A model generated the notes under the pieces. That model was not told the DNA's origin. It did not search any database and saw only the letters and a list, made by a program, of their open reading frames with translations. Below are positions 1 through 12,263 of a stretch of 64,000 bases of DNA, one piece after another. The translations under genes and the position numbers were made by a program. Positions within the stretch are counted from its first letter, which is position 1. The number at the start of each line of letters is the position of its first letter. Source of the stretch: Aquatica leii (lineage: Eukaryota; Arthropoda; Insecta; Coleoptera; Lampyridae); the NCBI GenBank assembly GCA_035610365.1, contig CM069432.1, forward strand, positions 14,694,001 through 14,758,000, given 5' to 3'.

Positions 1-240
1 AAACTGAAAATGTTAGTAAAACTTAAAATAATCAGAATAAAATACTCTAAAATAATAAACCTTCATGCAATTAAATAACTAAATAAATACCCTACTTCGT
101 CGTAGCTGACTGTATAAATAAATCAAAATACTATGCAGAAATAAATTAAGTTAGACTCTGGTTTTATGTTTGACTCTGGTCTTTTTTAGCGAATACAATG
201 AGTTCGTCAACGTCGGACACTAGTCTAAGGATGGACACGG

Positions 241-2460
241 GGGAATTGGGAAACGGGTTTACTCTGTTCTTAAGGTACTCCGGTCATCATCGAACTAACG
301 AACAAGCGAGAATCCTATGTGACAGAGTATCAGGAACACTACACGACAGGCATCGGTCGTCATTTGAAATGCTGATGCGTTTCAGATGGGAACGAAACTC
401 GCCGTGCGATGTAAGAGTTTGGACGGCCGTTCGTCTCGGATCAGGGTACATGTTGATCCAGTTTAGGATATTGGGTCGAAACTTGCTGGTCTAAAAAGGT
501 ACAAGTGCCAGCCCTTGAGAACACTTTGATGCAGTATGTTTCCTGCAATAGGAGATGCAGAGGAAGATATTTTGCCACAATGCATAAGGAATCGATACGA
601 ACTGTACAATATGCCCCAAGGATCGTACGAAGGAATAAGGACTACAGAGATGCCAGTTTCCTGACAATATGGGTATGTTTTAGTCTATGATACTAAATGT
701 CTAAGGCATATGTGAGCATGGGGATGAGTGCACTATTGAAAATGGTCACTAAGAATTTCCATTTACAACGAGAATATTTGTAAAACAAGTGCAAGACACT
801 CTTACATTTGTTAACCACATAGGAACAGTTTGTGATCAAGCAAAAGTCTAAGGTATTTGAATTCGAAAACCCTTAGGACTGGAATATCGTTTAGACGAAC
901 TGTGGGATCTTTTGACAACGGAGAGCCAAAAACCATGTCCTTGGTCTTGTCAGCTGAGACTGTCAATTTGTTGTTGGCAACTCAGCGAGTCAGACCGTCC
1001 AGGCACTGTCGTGATTTTGCCTCTAAGTCGCGTCTATTGTTTGCGGATACTGTGATGTAAGCAAAAATGTCGCAGTTATCAGGTAAGTCTTGTTTAAGTA
1101 AGAAATCAACAACGTTCTATAAGGTCGGCCAGAAGACCAAGCATTGGGGGCAACTTTTTGTCACTTGTTTTGTATAAGAAAAGCCAGAAACGTTCGTGGA
1201 ATAAGTGATCGAGCGACTCGATAAATAACTACGAATGACGCGTACCGCGTCTGCAGGTGCTCTTTTGACGACGAGAGCTTGAATTATTGATGGCCACCAT
1301 TAGATAGCCAGGAACTTTGTGAAGTAATTCTATAAACTAATCCACACGGACTCGTTGCCAAACTTTTATCAACAAACCTTTGCCATGAGCTAAATTTTGC
1401 ATTCTTCACTACTAGTTTGTACCAGTGAAGCGCGGTCTTAAGCGAATTTAGTCATTGAGATTTTAGCTCTGCTGGGGTTTTTTGTGTTTGCTTTCTTAAG
1501 CAATGTACAACTCGTTTTAACCTATTTAGCTTTAGACACTACAACGGTACACCAGCTCTAGAATTCCAGCAAATTCTGTTTAAGCTATTTCGGCTAGACT
1601 CGAGGATCGGCCTGGTCAGCTTATCAATGGAGACGTCTATAGAATTAGAATCATGGCACTTAGTTCCACGTGAAAGATAAGTAGGAAGAAGGGCGCTGAT
1701 TTCGTTCAGCTTGACAAGATCTATGTGTTTCACATCTAGGATACACTTAGGGATTGAAACCGGTCGAGGATTTTTGACGGTTAAATCAAAACGTATAAGT
1801 TTGTGGTCATTTTTAATCACCTCAGGGATTACTTTTTAGTTAGAAATTTTCCTTAATAAAATTTGCGTTGCTAGAGTGACATCAATGTTTGAAGAACCTT
1901 GGTAACTAGCAAAGGTGAAAGGTTGGTTGGGCTCATTTACAACATATAGGTCACGTTCACGTTCTCTACGCTTCTGCCTTGTTCGCCAGTATGCAAGGAG
2001 TGCCAAAGCGCCGATTTAGAATTAAAATCACTTGCTACAATAATTAGGACGCCTCTTAGTTAGTCTAAAACTATGTCTAGATGTTGAAGATGAATAAGAA
2101 CATCTTCGCTTGATGGCCAACTGTAATCATGAATACCGCAGTGCAGTCATTAGTTAGATGACTGAGGGTAACTATTCCAACGGGCTTCGTGCTATTGAAA
2201 TCAATACCCAAAAAATACCGCATAGAAGTGGATGCGGTGATCCTGTCGAAGGTCAACATCGCCCCAGCAAGCCTATACCTTGAACTAGAACGATACACAT
2301 AAAGGTCTTGGGTCAGTAAAATCTCAATGTCGTTGTCGGAGGAAAAGCTCATGACTTCCAAGGTTGCAACGAGAGAACGCTGAAAATTGACTTGCGTAAT
2401 CCTAAGAGTCAGAGGAGCGTCTTCACTGTCCATAATCGCTGTTAGCAATATTAGCGTCAA
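241..2460 (-). pseudogene. R1-like non-LTR retrotransposon ORF2 (endonuclease-RT-zinc knuckle), decayed
   Basis: ORF2 of a LINE: an apurinic-like endonuclease nicks DNA and the reverse transcriptase copies RNA at the nick. Reading the minus strand, the endonuclease start (RITQVNFQRSLVATLEV) lies near 2400-2340 and its end (NDHKLIRFDLTV) near 1810-1775. RT palm and thumb follow at about 1080-841: a degraded palm FAYITV where a YADD box is expected, then KLTVSADKTKDMVFG and FEFKYLRLLLDHKL. A C-terminal knuckle (CLSCSVPDTLSHRILAC, C-x2-C-x7-H-x4-C) lies at about 352-300, after RPNILNW and AVQTLTSHGEF. Stops and frame changes run throughout, including a TGA where a Trp codon is expected just before KLTVSADK. 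Motif order fits the R1/I group; the exact clade is inference. Short plus-strand ORFs at 198-1060 are antisense to it. Confidence 0.8.
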
Positions 2461-3111
2461 GTCTCCTTAGGTACGCCGGGAGTCATTGGATGATTTGTGT
2501 TTTACCACCTCGCACCATGAGCATTGTTTTGGTTTCTTCAGATGTCTGCATATTAGACTCGGGCTTGGGAATTATCACAACTGTGGATCTTGGAACTGGA
2601 GCGACGGATTTACCGGAAGGTACCTTCACTCTGTCTGCTACTTTGCTAGACTGAGCTACTTGAGCGTAAAAAACAAGACCAGTTGTGACTTGTCGTCAGT
2701 CACCGTCTTCAAAGCAGTTTGTACGCCGCTAAAAGCGTTAGAAATATCTGAATGTTACTGCGACAGTCTTTTGACAAAAGTATATCTACGGAAGATAGCT
2801 AGCTTGTCTGGCAACGGGTTCTTTGGAGGTAGAAATCAGCTTAGACATATTTAGGACTTTTCCTTCGAAGTATTATTCGAGTGTGAACAGTTGGGAGTCA
2901 TCGGATTTGTCGCCGGACTCGGCTTCGCAACGACGCTGGCTGACTCAACCACTATGACGGAGGCCAAGGGGACGGGAAAAAGTGCGCGCGACACACTTGT
3001 AACCGCATCACATTTGTATGATACATAAATTTTAGAAACTATTCTAAGCTTGAAGCGGGTGAATAAATTAATTATAAGATCTCCCCAACCGTTGCTGCAA
3101 CCACCACGCAT
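2461..3111 (-). pseudogene. R1-like LINE ORF1 remnant
   Basis: Upstream of the endonuclease on the minus strand. The reading frame with VPSGKSVAPVPRSTVVIIPK and SEETKTMLMVRGGKTQII (about 2610-2480) looks like the low-complexity linker and start of the nucleic-acid-binding part of an R1-type ORF1. An open stretch at 3111-2851 (86 aa, Ser/Val/Ala-rich, ending in KEKS) precedes it. The zinc knuckles that normally close ORF1 are absent, because the sequence passes almost directly into the endonuclease at 2460, so the ORF1/ORF2 junction has been deleted. The assignment rests on position and composition more than on a diagnostic motif. Confidence 0.5.
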
Positions 3112-5149
3112 ATGACAGGAATTTCACAAAATCAGTGACTGAATAGCAAACCGAACTTTAGTGAAATAAAAGATAAGGGCAGTTAGTAGATTCCAGCTAC
3201 AAGTTGAAAGTGAAAAATGCTACACTAGTCCGGAACATGAAGCATATTTGGGGACTAAAATTAAAGTTATCAAACTTTGTTGTATACAGGGTATTTCGTA
3301 GACATAATAAATACAACTGTAACCACTTCTTATGTATCTCTATATACTGAAACATGTAAAATTGGTTCAAGTTAGGCTACATTCCCTTTATATTTGATTT
3401 AAACCGCACAAAAGTAGTCATTGTGTTTGCTGGTAATAATGGTAAACTTGTTATTGTATATTTTTATTACACTGAATATATTACGTTTCTAAATTAAATT
3501 ACAAAATCAGAATGAAAAATTATAAATGTTTATGAAAAAAAGAATATTTATTTAAAAATTATATTTCATGTTTGTTATGTAAAGTACTTCTGAAAATAAC
3601 ATTTGTGACGAATAACTTGTTTCTAACAAAGACCTTAAGATTGTGCATTGAAATCTTCTTCTTCTCTGATTTTCCATAACATTAATTACAATTCCCGCTG
3701 TACGTAAAGAAGTTAACGCTATTAAAGCACTGGCGTAAGTTAGTATTTCCTTTACAGGAAATATTTTCTTAATTTATGAAATATTAATTTAATAAGTGGG
3801 TCATTACTAATAACATTTCTTAATTAAAGATTACTATTTAAAAGTGATAAGTATCTAAGTAACGTACTACTTAGTTTAGTTAAATTTGATTATAATTAAG
3901 AAAGTTAATCACGTCAAACATTTTTATTAGTACATGCAATTGCACTTATGTTACAATTTATTAAAGACAATTACACTAAACAAAGGAGTAATTATACAAA
4001 TTGTTGTTTTTAAATATTTAAAACCTGTTTGGTTTGAGTAAAGAGAAACAAATAATTATTAATTTAATTAATTTAAGAATTCCATTACTTACGGGCATAT
4101 CCCAAGAGAAATACCGCATAAATTACTTTGTCGCTATAATTGTGTAGTGAAAATTACTATCTTTCAAAAAAACGGCCCTGAAGTTTTTTAAATAATACAA
4201 TTATTAGATATTAATAAATAATTACATGAAAACTGTTATTTTTTAATTAATACAAATAAGTAAGTTATTTTTAATAAAGTTTAGATGCTTTTATACGGGG
4301 TCAAAACGTAATAATAATTAAATTAAAATGAAATTCAATAAACTTATATAAATATATTTAATGTAAATTTTTTAAATGTTAACTTAAAAACTGAGACCAA
4401 TTTTGCAAAGTTTGTTTTTGTATCTAACATAACTGAGATCAATAAAATTCATACTAATTTTTGAAAACTACACAAAAGATAGGATTAGTTTTAAACAATT
4501 AAATATAATGTTCTACGTGGTTCTGTTAGTGCTTTGAAAAAGGTTTTTATTGTCAACCACAATTACAACTTCTTTAAAAGATAAATTTAATTAAAAACTA
4601 GCAAACATTAGCTTTGTTAACATTGGATGAACTATAATTATCTCTAGCGTCTACTTTTGTCATTAAGTTAACATCTATTGATTGTGCTCGTTAGTTGTTT
4701 CACAATTGTTTAAACATTTCACTTTATTATTAAATATTAATTATTTATTTCGATTTTTTAAATTTAGATTACATTTTAATATTAATATATAATTAAAGAA
4801 AATAATAATTATTTAGTGCAGACATAACTTATTTTTGTCGCCAAAGTTTTAATGTGGATACCATAGTAAAGCAAAGTCGCATTTTTAATTACCCTATTTT
4901 TGTAGGTTTTTTTACAAATATTTCAGTAAAGTTTTTTCAAAATTTTACATTACATTGTTTCGATTGCAATTTTCCATTGCTTTAGATCAAACCGTTTTTC
5001 ACAACTTGAATTGACAAAACTACAATCAATAATGTACAATTTTTCATTCTGGATAATTCAAGCGACAAACTTCCGATCAATGAAACTGGTTTACAAATCT
5101 CCGGTAAAGGAAAACTAGAATTTCGGTTTATATTAAAAAGAATATTAAT
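3112..5149. other. AT-rich spacer without recognisable gene
   Basis: About 2 kb of very AT-rich DNA with many homopolymer and TTAAT runs and no ORF with coding character on either strand. The sequence tacagggtattt near 3287 resembles ends seen in some small transposons, but I found no partner. Confidence 0.6.
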
Positions 5150-5169
5150 TTAAGGAGGTGGCAACTCCC

Positions 5170-5189
5170 GGGTCGTCATTCAGCGACCC
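5170..5189 (+). repeat. Perfect 6-bp hairpin in LINE 5' leader
   Basis: GGGTCG and CGACCC flank an 8-nt loop in a locally GC-rich patch just before the first ATG of the LINE leader (near 5210). It could form in the 5' UTR RNA. Whether it matters for translation or packaging is unknown. Confidence 0.4.
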
Positions 5190-5221
5190 TGTTTTTGGGG
5201 TAAGCAACCATGCTTCAAAAA

Positions 5222-6658
5222 TAAGTACCCCTACTGGAAGAGAAACAAAAAATACACGCCATGAAAGGAGCTTCTCATGAGGTGGAGAAAAACCATAGAA
5301 GCAATACAGTCAACTTATAATACTTTAATAAAAAACGTCTCGACAAATACGCAGAATGAAATCAAAACAGTTATAGACTCGGGAAAAAATTGAATATTTC
5401 AATAAAACAACAATCCAAAATTACTTAGGACAGGAACGATGTAAGAAAACAAAAAAAAATGACGATAGAAACTGAGTAACAAACGGACACATGGAAAGCA
5501 CACAGCAAAAAAAAACCAAATAAATTGCCATACAAACGACGCAATCGTCAGCAGAAGGAAAGGAGATGATAGACAGCGTAGAGAATGTAAACGCATAGGA
5601 AGAGTGGAAACAAGTATCCGAGAAAGAATGGGGAGATAGTGCTTATGTACATACAAAAATAGTAGAACGACACCCACTACAAGCAACTACAGGAACAAGT
5701 ACACTATGGGTAACGGAAAAAGAAGTAGAAGAAAATACAGGACTACAATTAATGATAAATAAAGTATATCTAAAAATAAACAAAGGGAAAGAGGAAGTAG
5801 AAACCTGGGAGAGAGAAACCAAAACGAAAACAAAAATAACACCAACCTAAAAAAATCAAAATAATCAGAATTACATATCAAGACCATGAGGAGGACGTAT
5901 GGAAAAAGCTAGAAACAATAAAAACCGAAACTGAGGACGAAAAAATAATGTTACACAAACTAAAAACGATGAGCGTAAACAGACTAAGAAAAATGGCAGA
6001 GTGTATATTCAAAACAAAGAAAAAAGAATAAACATAATATTACCAAAGGGTACCTAAACACAACAAAGTATAAGTAACCAAGACAACCAGAAGAAGACCT
6101 ACGCGTTAGTTGTAGAAAAAAAAGAAAAGAATACGAAGAGCTAGTAACAAGAATGAGAACGCAGTTAAAACATAAAGAAGACACCGAAAAAAGACACGCC
6201 ATAAGGACCACCAAAGAAGGAAAATTATTAATAACAATAGAAAAAGATGAAAAGGCGCTAAATAGAATAAAAGAAGAGCTCGAAAAAGGAAACGAAGAAG
6301 TTAACGTGAGGAAACTCGGAGAGTAAAAACAAAAAACCTGATTAATAGAGGGATGGACCTAATGACGACAAGAAAAGATATAGAAGAAGGAATAAAACAA
6401 TATAGTAGCGTAGAAAACTTAAAAATAAGGGAGTTTAGGCCTAATAGAAATTACACAAAAACAGTCACAATCCGACTTCTAGAAGACGAAGCTGATAAAA
6501 TGATTCAAAAAAGGAAAATAAGAATAGCAATGTCGCAATGTAAATGCTGGGAGTATGGGCACAATGCCAAAGACTGTAAGGGAAATAGCAGGACAAAATT
6601 ATGCCACAAATGCCAAAAGGAAGGACATGAATACAAGGAATGCCAAGAAGAGGAATAA
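5222..6658 (+). pseudogene. LINE ORF1 (gag-like, two CCHC knuckles), frameshifted
   Basis: ORF1 encodes an RNA-binding protein that coats the LINE transcript. The upstream part (about 5560-6330) is readable only by switching frames (for example GLQLMINKVYLKINKGKE and LLITIEKDEKALNRIKEEL). The last 101 codons are open from 6353. They carry TVTIRLLEDEADKMIQ, a defective first knuckle (CKCWEYGHNAKDC, one residue short between the first two cysteines) and a normal second knuckle (CHKCQKEGHEYKEC, C-x2-C-x4-H-x4-C). The defective knuckle and the frameshifts indicate a dead copy. ORF2 starts about 95 bp downstream. Confidence 0.75.
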
Positions 6659-6752
6659 TAAAAGCAAAATAAAAATTGGAACATAGAATATATGATCGAT
6701 AATACAACCAGGAAAAAGGAAAGATATTGTACAAACTTTATAAAAATATAAA

Positions 6753-7390
6753 ATGGAAATACAAGAATTGAGATGGGCAGAAGAAGATGAAATAAACAAG
6801 AATAATTACACGATATTTTGGAGCGGAGGAAAAAAACAAGGCAAAAATAGAACAGGGTTTATAGTAACTCAAAAACAAATAAAAAATATCATAAAATTTG
6901 AAGCAATAATTGACAGAATGTCAAAAACTAACGATAATGGTAACAGAGTATGTAATCTAGCAGCTATATTAAGTAAGTACTAAATTGCTCCGCCCAACTA
7001 AGCATAAAATCACATGGAATCACCCAAATCAAGTAACCAAAAGTCAAATTGACCATGTCTTTATAACAAAAAAAAAAATTAAAAGACATGGAAGATGTTA
7101 GATCTTACAGAGGAGCTACTGCAGACACAGATGATATTTTAGTAATTGCAACCATAAAAGAAAAGAAAAGTATCGAACAAGACAACGTTAAAAACAGTTA
7201 AAAACAAGATGAAGAGCAGATAAAACACAGAAAAAATTAAAGATGTACAGATAAAACAAGAACTACAAAAAGGTATAACACAAAAACTCCAACAAAAAAA
7301 AGATGATGAGCATAAAAAACGCAAAAATGGAATAGAAGAGGAACGGTATAACATGAAAACAAGTATTTTAGTGACAGCGGAATAATGGAT
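6753..7390 (+). pseudogene. LINE ORF2, endonuclease half
   Basis: N-terminal part of LINE ORF2. Residues typical of an exonuclease/endonuclease/phosphatase fold are visible: a start like IQELRW, then YTIFWSGGKKQGKNRTGFIV at about 6810-6870. After a frame change come KITW, NQVTKSQIDHVFI and RSYRGA near 7000-7140, where the catalytic DH region is expected. The stretch after 7140 is Lys/Gln/Glu-rich linker with stops. It ends at the gypsy insertion at 7397, and the rest of the ORF resumes at 14160. Confidence 0.75.
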
Positions 7391-7396
7391 AGGTGG

Positions 7397-7552
7397 TGTA
7401 ACGTATGTTAATACCCTGGATGATTTTTAATTAAACACCGGAAGGATATTTTTACACGTTTATTAGCAATTCATACCGCATTAGTTCTCTATTCCTCACT
7501 CATTGCGTTTCGCAGCGTGCAACGTACGGAAAACCCACAAAAATACATATCA
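7397..7552 (-). repeat. 3' LTR of the gypsy element
   Basis: On the minus strand it starts TGATATGTATTTTTG and ends ACGTTACA. The second copy is at 14004-14159. Flanked on the outer side by GGTGG at 7392-7396. At 156 bp it is short for a gypsy LTR. Confidence 0.93.
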
Positions 7553-7563
7553 TTCCTTCCACA
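7553..7563 (-). other. Polypurine tract of the gypsy element
   Basis: The minus-strand sequence TGTGGAAGGAA directly abuts the start of the 3' LTR, where plus-strand DNA synthesis is primed in LTR retrotransposons. Called from position and purine content. Confidence 0.6.
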
Positions 7564-7788
7564 CATCTTTTAAAGGTCTGTAGGACGAAACCAGTCAGGC
7601 GGTTTTCTGTTTCTGATGGGTCTCGTCGCACAATCATGACTAGTGCTTGGAGCATCTGCAATGGTTTCAGCTTCCAAAATAGGTTCCTTAGAACTAACCT
7701 TTTCAACAATCAAAGGAGGTGTCAAATCATCTAATTCATCATCATAATCATAAGAAGGTCCCTTGATTATTTGATCCGAATGCCTTCT
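7564..7788 (-). pseudogene. gypsy pol C-terminal tail
   Basis: Continuation of the integrase reading to the 3' LTR. Read with one frame change it is acidic and proline-rich and closes with RNRKPPDWFRP, a common last motif of insect gypsy pol proteins (basic run followed by P-x-W). The 7500-7709 ORF in another frame (rich in Leu and Val) is a shadow of it. Confidence 0.55.
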
Positions 7789-8674
7789 CTAAATAAGATT
7801 TTCATTAGTAATCGTTTTATAGTTCCTAGATCCATTCTGTTTTATAATTTTAGCCGGTACCCAACTCGGTTTTTTCTTCTGTTCAGCTGGTAGTAAAAGA
7901 TCAAGTCGCATCCTTAATTTTCTTCCGATTAACATCTCGGCTGGAATCACTCCCGTACTGGTGTGAATACTATTCCTATAGTGTAGTAGAAATTTGTTTA
8001 ATGCAGTGTCCACCGATTTGTTTCCTTCAATCGCTCTGGATACGTGTGTTTTTACTGTACGCACCGCAACTTCCGCTAATCCATTCGTGGCTAGATGATA
8101 TGGAGTTGGTGTTATGTGTCTGATTCCATTCATCCATAGAAAATGTTTAAAAGTTTCGGACACGAATGAACGTCCGTTGTCAGTTACGAGGATTTTAGGT
8201 AATTCCCATCGACTAAATATTTCTCGTAACTTGTCTGAGGTAATAATCTTCATATAAATTACTTCCATCCACTTTGAGTACAAATCTATTACAATTATAA
8301 ACATTTTATTATGTAATGGTCCAAAAAAAACCTATATGTATTCGCTCCCAAGGTTGTTCAGTTTTAGGCCATTCGATTACTTCAGTTTTCGGTGGGCTAT
8401 TTCTGTGTTTTGAAGAAGCTACACAACTTTTACAATAATCTTTAACATTTTTGTCGCACGAAGGCCACCAAACAAAAGATCTAGTTAAGGATTTACATTT
8501 AAGTATACCCATGTGCGTTGAATGTATTTCCTTTAGAATTTCCTTTCTGCAACTGCCTGGAATGATTAATCTGTATCCCAACATTAGCAGTTCATCTTCA
8601 ATTGTAATTTGGTCTCTTCTAATAAAATAAGGTTTCAGTTCATTTTCTTTACACTCATTTGGCCAACCTTCCAA
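7789..8674 (-). pseudogene. gypsy integrase
   Basis: Integrase inserts the cDNA into the host genome. The zinc-binding H2C2 module (HSTHMG...CKSC) lies at about 8530-8430. The catalytic core follows from 8304 in a shifted frame: first Asp in VIDLYSKWMEV, second in LVTDNGRSFVS, Glu in NGLAEVAVRTVK, so the D,D-35-E triad residues are present. Further on, HTSTGVIPAEMLIGRKLR is typical of the core end. One frameshift or stop between 8309 and 8304 separates the zinc module from the core; otherwise it is well preserved. Confidence 0.9.
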
Positions 8675-8722
8675 AACAAAATCGTATATTTTTCGTAATA
8701 ATTCGTCGTTTTTGGTTTCGTT

Positions 8723-9655
8723 TTAAATCAATTCATTGTTTAATCTCAACACTTCTTGTTTTTCAATTAAATTCATATACGTAAAATCTTCATCTTCTCC
8801 TATATCATTTTCTAAATTAATTTTAGTTTTATCAATGAGCATTGACAAACAATCCGCGACATTCTTATCTGATTTACCGTACTCAATGTCGTAATTAAAT
8901 GCTGATAGAAATAGCGCGTATCGCTGCAAACGACTCGCCGCCATTGTCGGAATTCCCTTTTTCGTCCTAAAAATCGATAAAAGGGGTTCGTTATCCGTCA
9001 TCAATGTGAAATGACGTCCATGTAGATACTGTGCAAATTTTGACACAGCGAAAATGATACTATAGGCTTCTTTGTCAATTTGGGAATAAGCTCTTTGCGT
9101 TTTGGTCAACACCTTAGACGCAAAAGCTATAAGTCGTTCCTTTCCATTTTCATATTTATGTGTTAAAATTGCACCAACTGCAGTTGATAAAGCATCTACT
9201 ATCAATTTGATAGGAATCGTAGGATCGTAATATGCTAACACACTGGTAGAACATATTTTCTTCTTTAATGGCTCAAATCCTTTATCGCAACTTTTATTCC
9301 AGTTCCAAGAATTTTCATTTTTCAAAAGGTTGTAAAGAGGTTCATACATAGTAGCAAAATTAGGTATAAACGAACGGTAATAATTGAACATTCCTAATAC
9401 AGATTTCACTTCTGATTTATTTTTGGGAAGTACTGCTTCCAATAATGATTTTAGTTTCTCGGTACATGGACGCAAATCATTCTCATCTATAATAAATCCA
9501 AGATAATTTACCGATTTTTGAAAAAAATCGCATTTTTCTTTCCTAATTGTTTAGCCATATTTCTTTAGTTTCTTAATTACCAATTCCAATCTATAAAGAT
9601 GCTCTTCTTTATTTCGTCCGGAAATTAAGATATCATCCAAGAAACACGTTACGCT
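8723..9655 (-). pseudogene. gypsy RT (C-terminal part) and RNase H
   Basis: Resumes the reverse transcriptase after the nested insertions. The metal-binding box reads VTCFLDDILISG (FLDD, about 9650-9615), then an in-frame stop near KKYG, then CDFF and VNYLGFIIDE. RNase H begins at about 9230: LIVDALSTAVGA (normally D-A-S), ERLIAFASKVLT, QIDKEAYSIIFAVSKF and LMTDNEPLL, closing at KNVADCLSML, where ADALSR is usual. Catalytic Asp and Glu positions are present. The break after this ORF (8723-8674) is a stop before the integrase zinc module. Confidence 0.88.
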
Positions 9656-9664
9656 TTCCAATCT

Positions 9665-10799
9665 TTTTTTTTCCTGTCTTTTATCAATCTGCAATCAGCC
9701 AAGAGCTATAGTCAGATGTGTCTTCTATAATATATAAGTGGCTTTAGATATGCACATCCTGTGATGTGACATTTCTTGTTATTAGATGATTCGATGGTGG
9801 CTAGTTGTATTCTTTTTAGGCGGAATATAGAGTCCTTGGTGTTAAGGAGCTCTGTGGCTAAACTATTTATGTGTTTTTCAAGTCTTTGCTTATAGGCATC
9901 AGAAGACTTCTCTGTTTCTTCTCTGACTGTAGGGAGTTGCAGATATTCATGCACTTCTGTGTTCCTTATGAACCATGGGGCATTGGTCAAAGTTTTTAAT
10001 GCTTTATTTTGGAAGCGCTGTAGTATTTCTATATTTAAGTGACTAGCTGACCCCCAGAGTTGTATACCATATGTCCATACTGGTTTTATAATGCATTTGT
10101 ATATCAGGAGCTTATTCTCCAAACTGAGAGTCGATTGCCTGCCCAGCAGCCAGTGCATATCCCTGAACTTTTTGTTTGCTTGTTCTCTCTTTGTTTTAAT
10201 GTGATCCCTCTACGTAAGCCGTTTGTCCATATGCATACCCAGGTATTGCACTGTTGTTTGCTGTGTCAAGATATCTCCGTTAAGTGTAACAGGTGGACAG
10301 GCACTTCTATTCAAAGTAAATGTTATGTGAACTGATTTTGCAGGACTAGCTCTTATTCGATACAGCTTTAGCCATATTCCGATTTTATCTAGATGTTTTG
10401 GTAGTTTTACGGATGCTAGACTAGGATCTTTACTGCTAGAAAGGATTGCAGTGTCATCTGCATAGGTTGCAGTTACTACTTCTTCTGTGATAGGTATATC
10501 AGCGGTAAATATTGTGTAGAGGATAGGGCCCAGCACCGATCCTTGAGGCACTCCTACTTCTATTTGGCAGATGGATGACAGGCGATCTCCGAACTTGACT
10601 TGGTAAATTCGTTGTTCCAGATAAGACCTCAAAAGCATGTACTCAGTGTTTGGAAGGAGTAGTTTTAGCTTATATAAGAGACCCTTATGCCATACACGGT
10701 CAAAAGCCTGTTGTATGTCTAGGAATACGGCCGTGCAGTACTCCTTCCTCTCCAGCGTCTGTCGTATTGTGTGAGCTACTCGGTGTATTTGTTCAGTCG
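9665..10799 (-). mobile_element. 5'-truncated Jockey-clade LINE inserted in gypsy RT
   Basis: A LINE 3' fragment on the minus strand: RT from the finger/palm region to the end of ORF2, then a short tail and an A-run (T-run at 9664-9672 on the plus strand). It is flanked by a 9-bp target duplication with one mismatch, TTCCAATCT at 9656-9664 and TTCCAGTCT at 10800-10808. Removing it rejoins the gypsy reading RLES-VTCFLDD exactly. This is ordinary target-primed insertion with 5' truncation. Confidence 0.9.
9712..10799 (-). pseudogene. Jockey-like reverse transcriptase, partial
   Basis: Polymerase part of a Jockey-type ORF2. From the truncation point: TTEQIHRVAHTIRQTLE, AVFLDIQQAFDRVWHKGLL (first catalytic Asp), VGVPQGSVLGPILY, TATYADDTAILS (YADD box) and PAKSVHITFTL. 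A frame change near 10210-10158 leads to SLENKLLIYKCIIKPVWTYG and WGSASHLNIEILQRFQNKAL, the Jockey/CR1 C-terminal signature. Frames are open at 10638-10210 and 10158-9712. The endonuclease and ORF1 are missing because of truncation. Confidence 0.9.
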
Positions 10800-10840
10800 T
10801 TCCAGTCTAATTAAAACTTTCTCCATTATCAATTGAAATA

Positions 10841-12263
10841 TGTTACAAGCTTTAGGTCTTACGAACCTTGCCCGGCTAACTCACACAGTCGGAGATAGGG
10901 GAGGTTCAAATAAATTATACTTAAGGGCGCCAGATCAATCCTAATTAACACTTCTGCCTCGATCACGACAGACAGTCCAAACTTGTAACTAATTTTGAGG
11001 TTCGTAATCTTTGTTACTCTGATGTTCGGGTAGCCAAAATTGGTTAACGGGTAACGACAATTAATAGCGAAAGGTATGTTATCATAAAAGAAAGATTAAC
11101 AAGTATAACAACTTTAATGTATTAACGTAGAAGATTAACAGGAATATATGTAATTTCTCTACTCATAAATCCTCGAAATATTAACAAGTATAGATAACAG
11201 GTATAAAAACTTTAATTTAGCAACGTAGCAAATTAACAGAAGTATGTTGAAGTTCTCAATTCATAACCATTAGACAAACTAACAAGTATGATTCATAGGT
11301 ATAGAAACCTTGAATTAGCAACGTAAAAGATTAACCGGATTTCTCAATTCATAAATGCCAAAAATATCGGCAACACACAAAGCATATAGTTAAATTACAT
11401 CGAGATAGCGAAGTAAAGTTCGTAATAAATATTGTCTACTCCCAGCATGCGATACACTCTAAATTATATTTGAAATTACCTTATTGGTAAGTAAACAATA
11501 AACGTAATTACAGACACCGACAGTAATCAAAGTTCCCTGGGTGACTTTTATGACAGCGAAAAAATATAATCAAATTGACTTACCCAATCCAGTGCTTGCT
11601 TGCGTGAAGAAAACGTTTTTCCACCGGCAGCCTATAATAATTATTGAATAGCAATTCGTGTCACACAATAACTCACGAAAAAGGCAACTATAAAATCAGT
11701 AATAATAATTCATTAAATGTGATATAAGAACCGGTTGTATCGAATGCTGTTGGTTGTAATTACGAACAGGTGGTTGGTAACGCAATCGACTGTTTTCCAA
11801 AAATTAACATCTCCGACGCATTGCTCGTCGCGACCTCGTTTTTGTACAGGTAGTATGCCCTCCCAAAAGCTTATACGTTCGGTAGCGGTATTTATCAATA
11901 GTACTTATGCATCATTATTCTTTGTTGAAGCGAACAGGTGATTGAAACGTGTCGAAACCGGCTATCAAATTAATACAGAAATTATGAAGAAATCTTAATA
12001 AACTGGAGACAAAATATCTTACCCTGTGCCGAACAAATTGTAATAAATTCGTAATTGACTTATAATTTCGGATTCATCACACGGGATGCCCTTAAAAGCT
12101 AAGGAATTAGTTCAAGATTCTCGACACCGACCGGCTCACGTAGTTGACACCTTCAAAATAGCCTCATCAGTAACCAACAAGGTCGGCAGAGGGCGTCAAA
12201 ACCAGAAACTAATTTTTAAGTCGATACACAGGGTACTCCGTTGTGAAAATTTCGCACGTAACA
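10841..12263 (-). repeat. Solo-LTR-like element, family 1 copy a
   Basis: On the minus strand a 1423-bp noncoding block runs from TGTTACGTGCGAAATTTT to AAAGCTTGTAACA. It interrupts the gypsy RT between the codons for the GIKTAPST and QLIMEKV motifs. Flanks are AATG (12264-12267) and AATA (10837-10840), a 4-bp duplication with one mismatch. A second copy in the opposite orientation lies at 26244-27708 and matches along its length, for example GGTTTTGACGCCCTCT near one end, CACAGGGTAAGATA, ATCAACCACCTGTT-like blocks, and CAAGGTTCGTAA near the other. Size, TGTTAC...GTAACA ends and lack of coding capacity fit a solo LTR; the parental element is unknown. Confidence 0.75.

Noticed and set aside
198-1060. 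Three plus-strand ORFs of 61-98 codons
   Set aside because: They lie antisense to the LINE RT and C-terminal knuckle, whose motifs are clear on the minus strand.
5399-6734. Several minus-strand ORFs rich in Phe, Leu and Ser that look like membrane proteins
   Set aside because: They are antisense to the A-rich LINE ORF1; purine-rich coding DNA gives Phe/Leu/Ser strings on the other strand.
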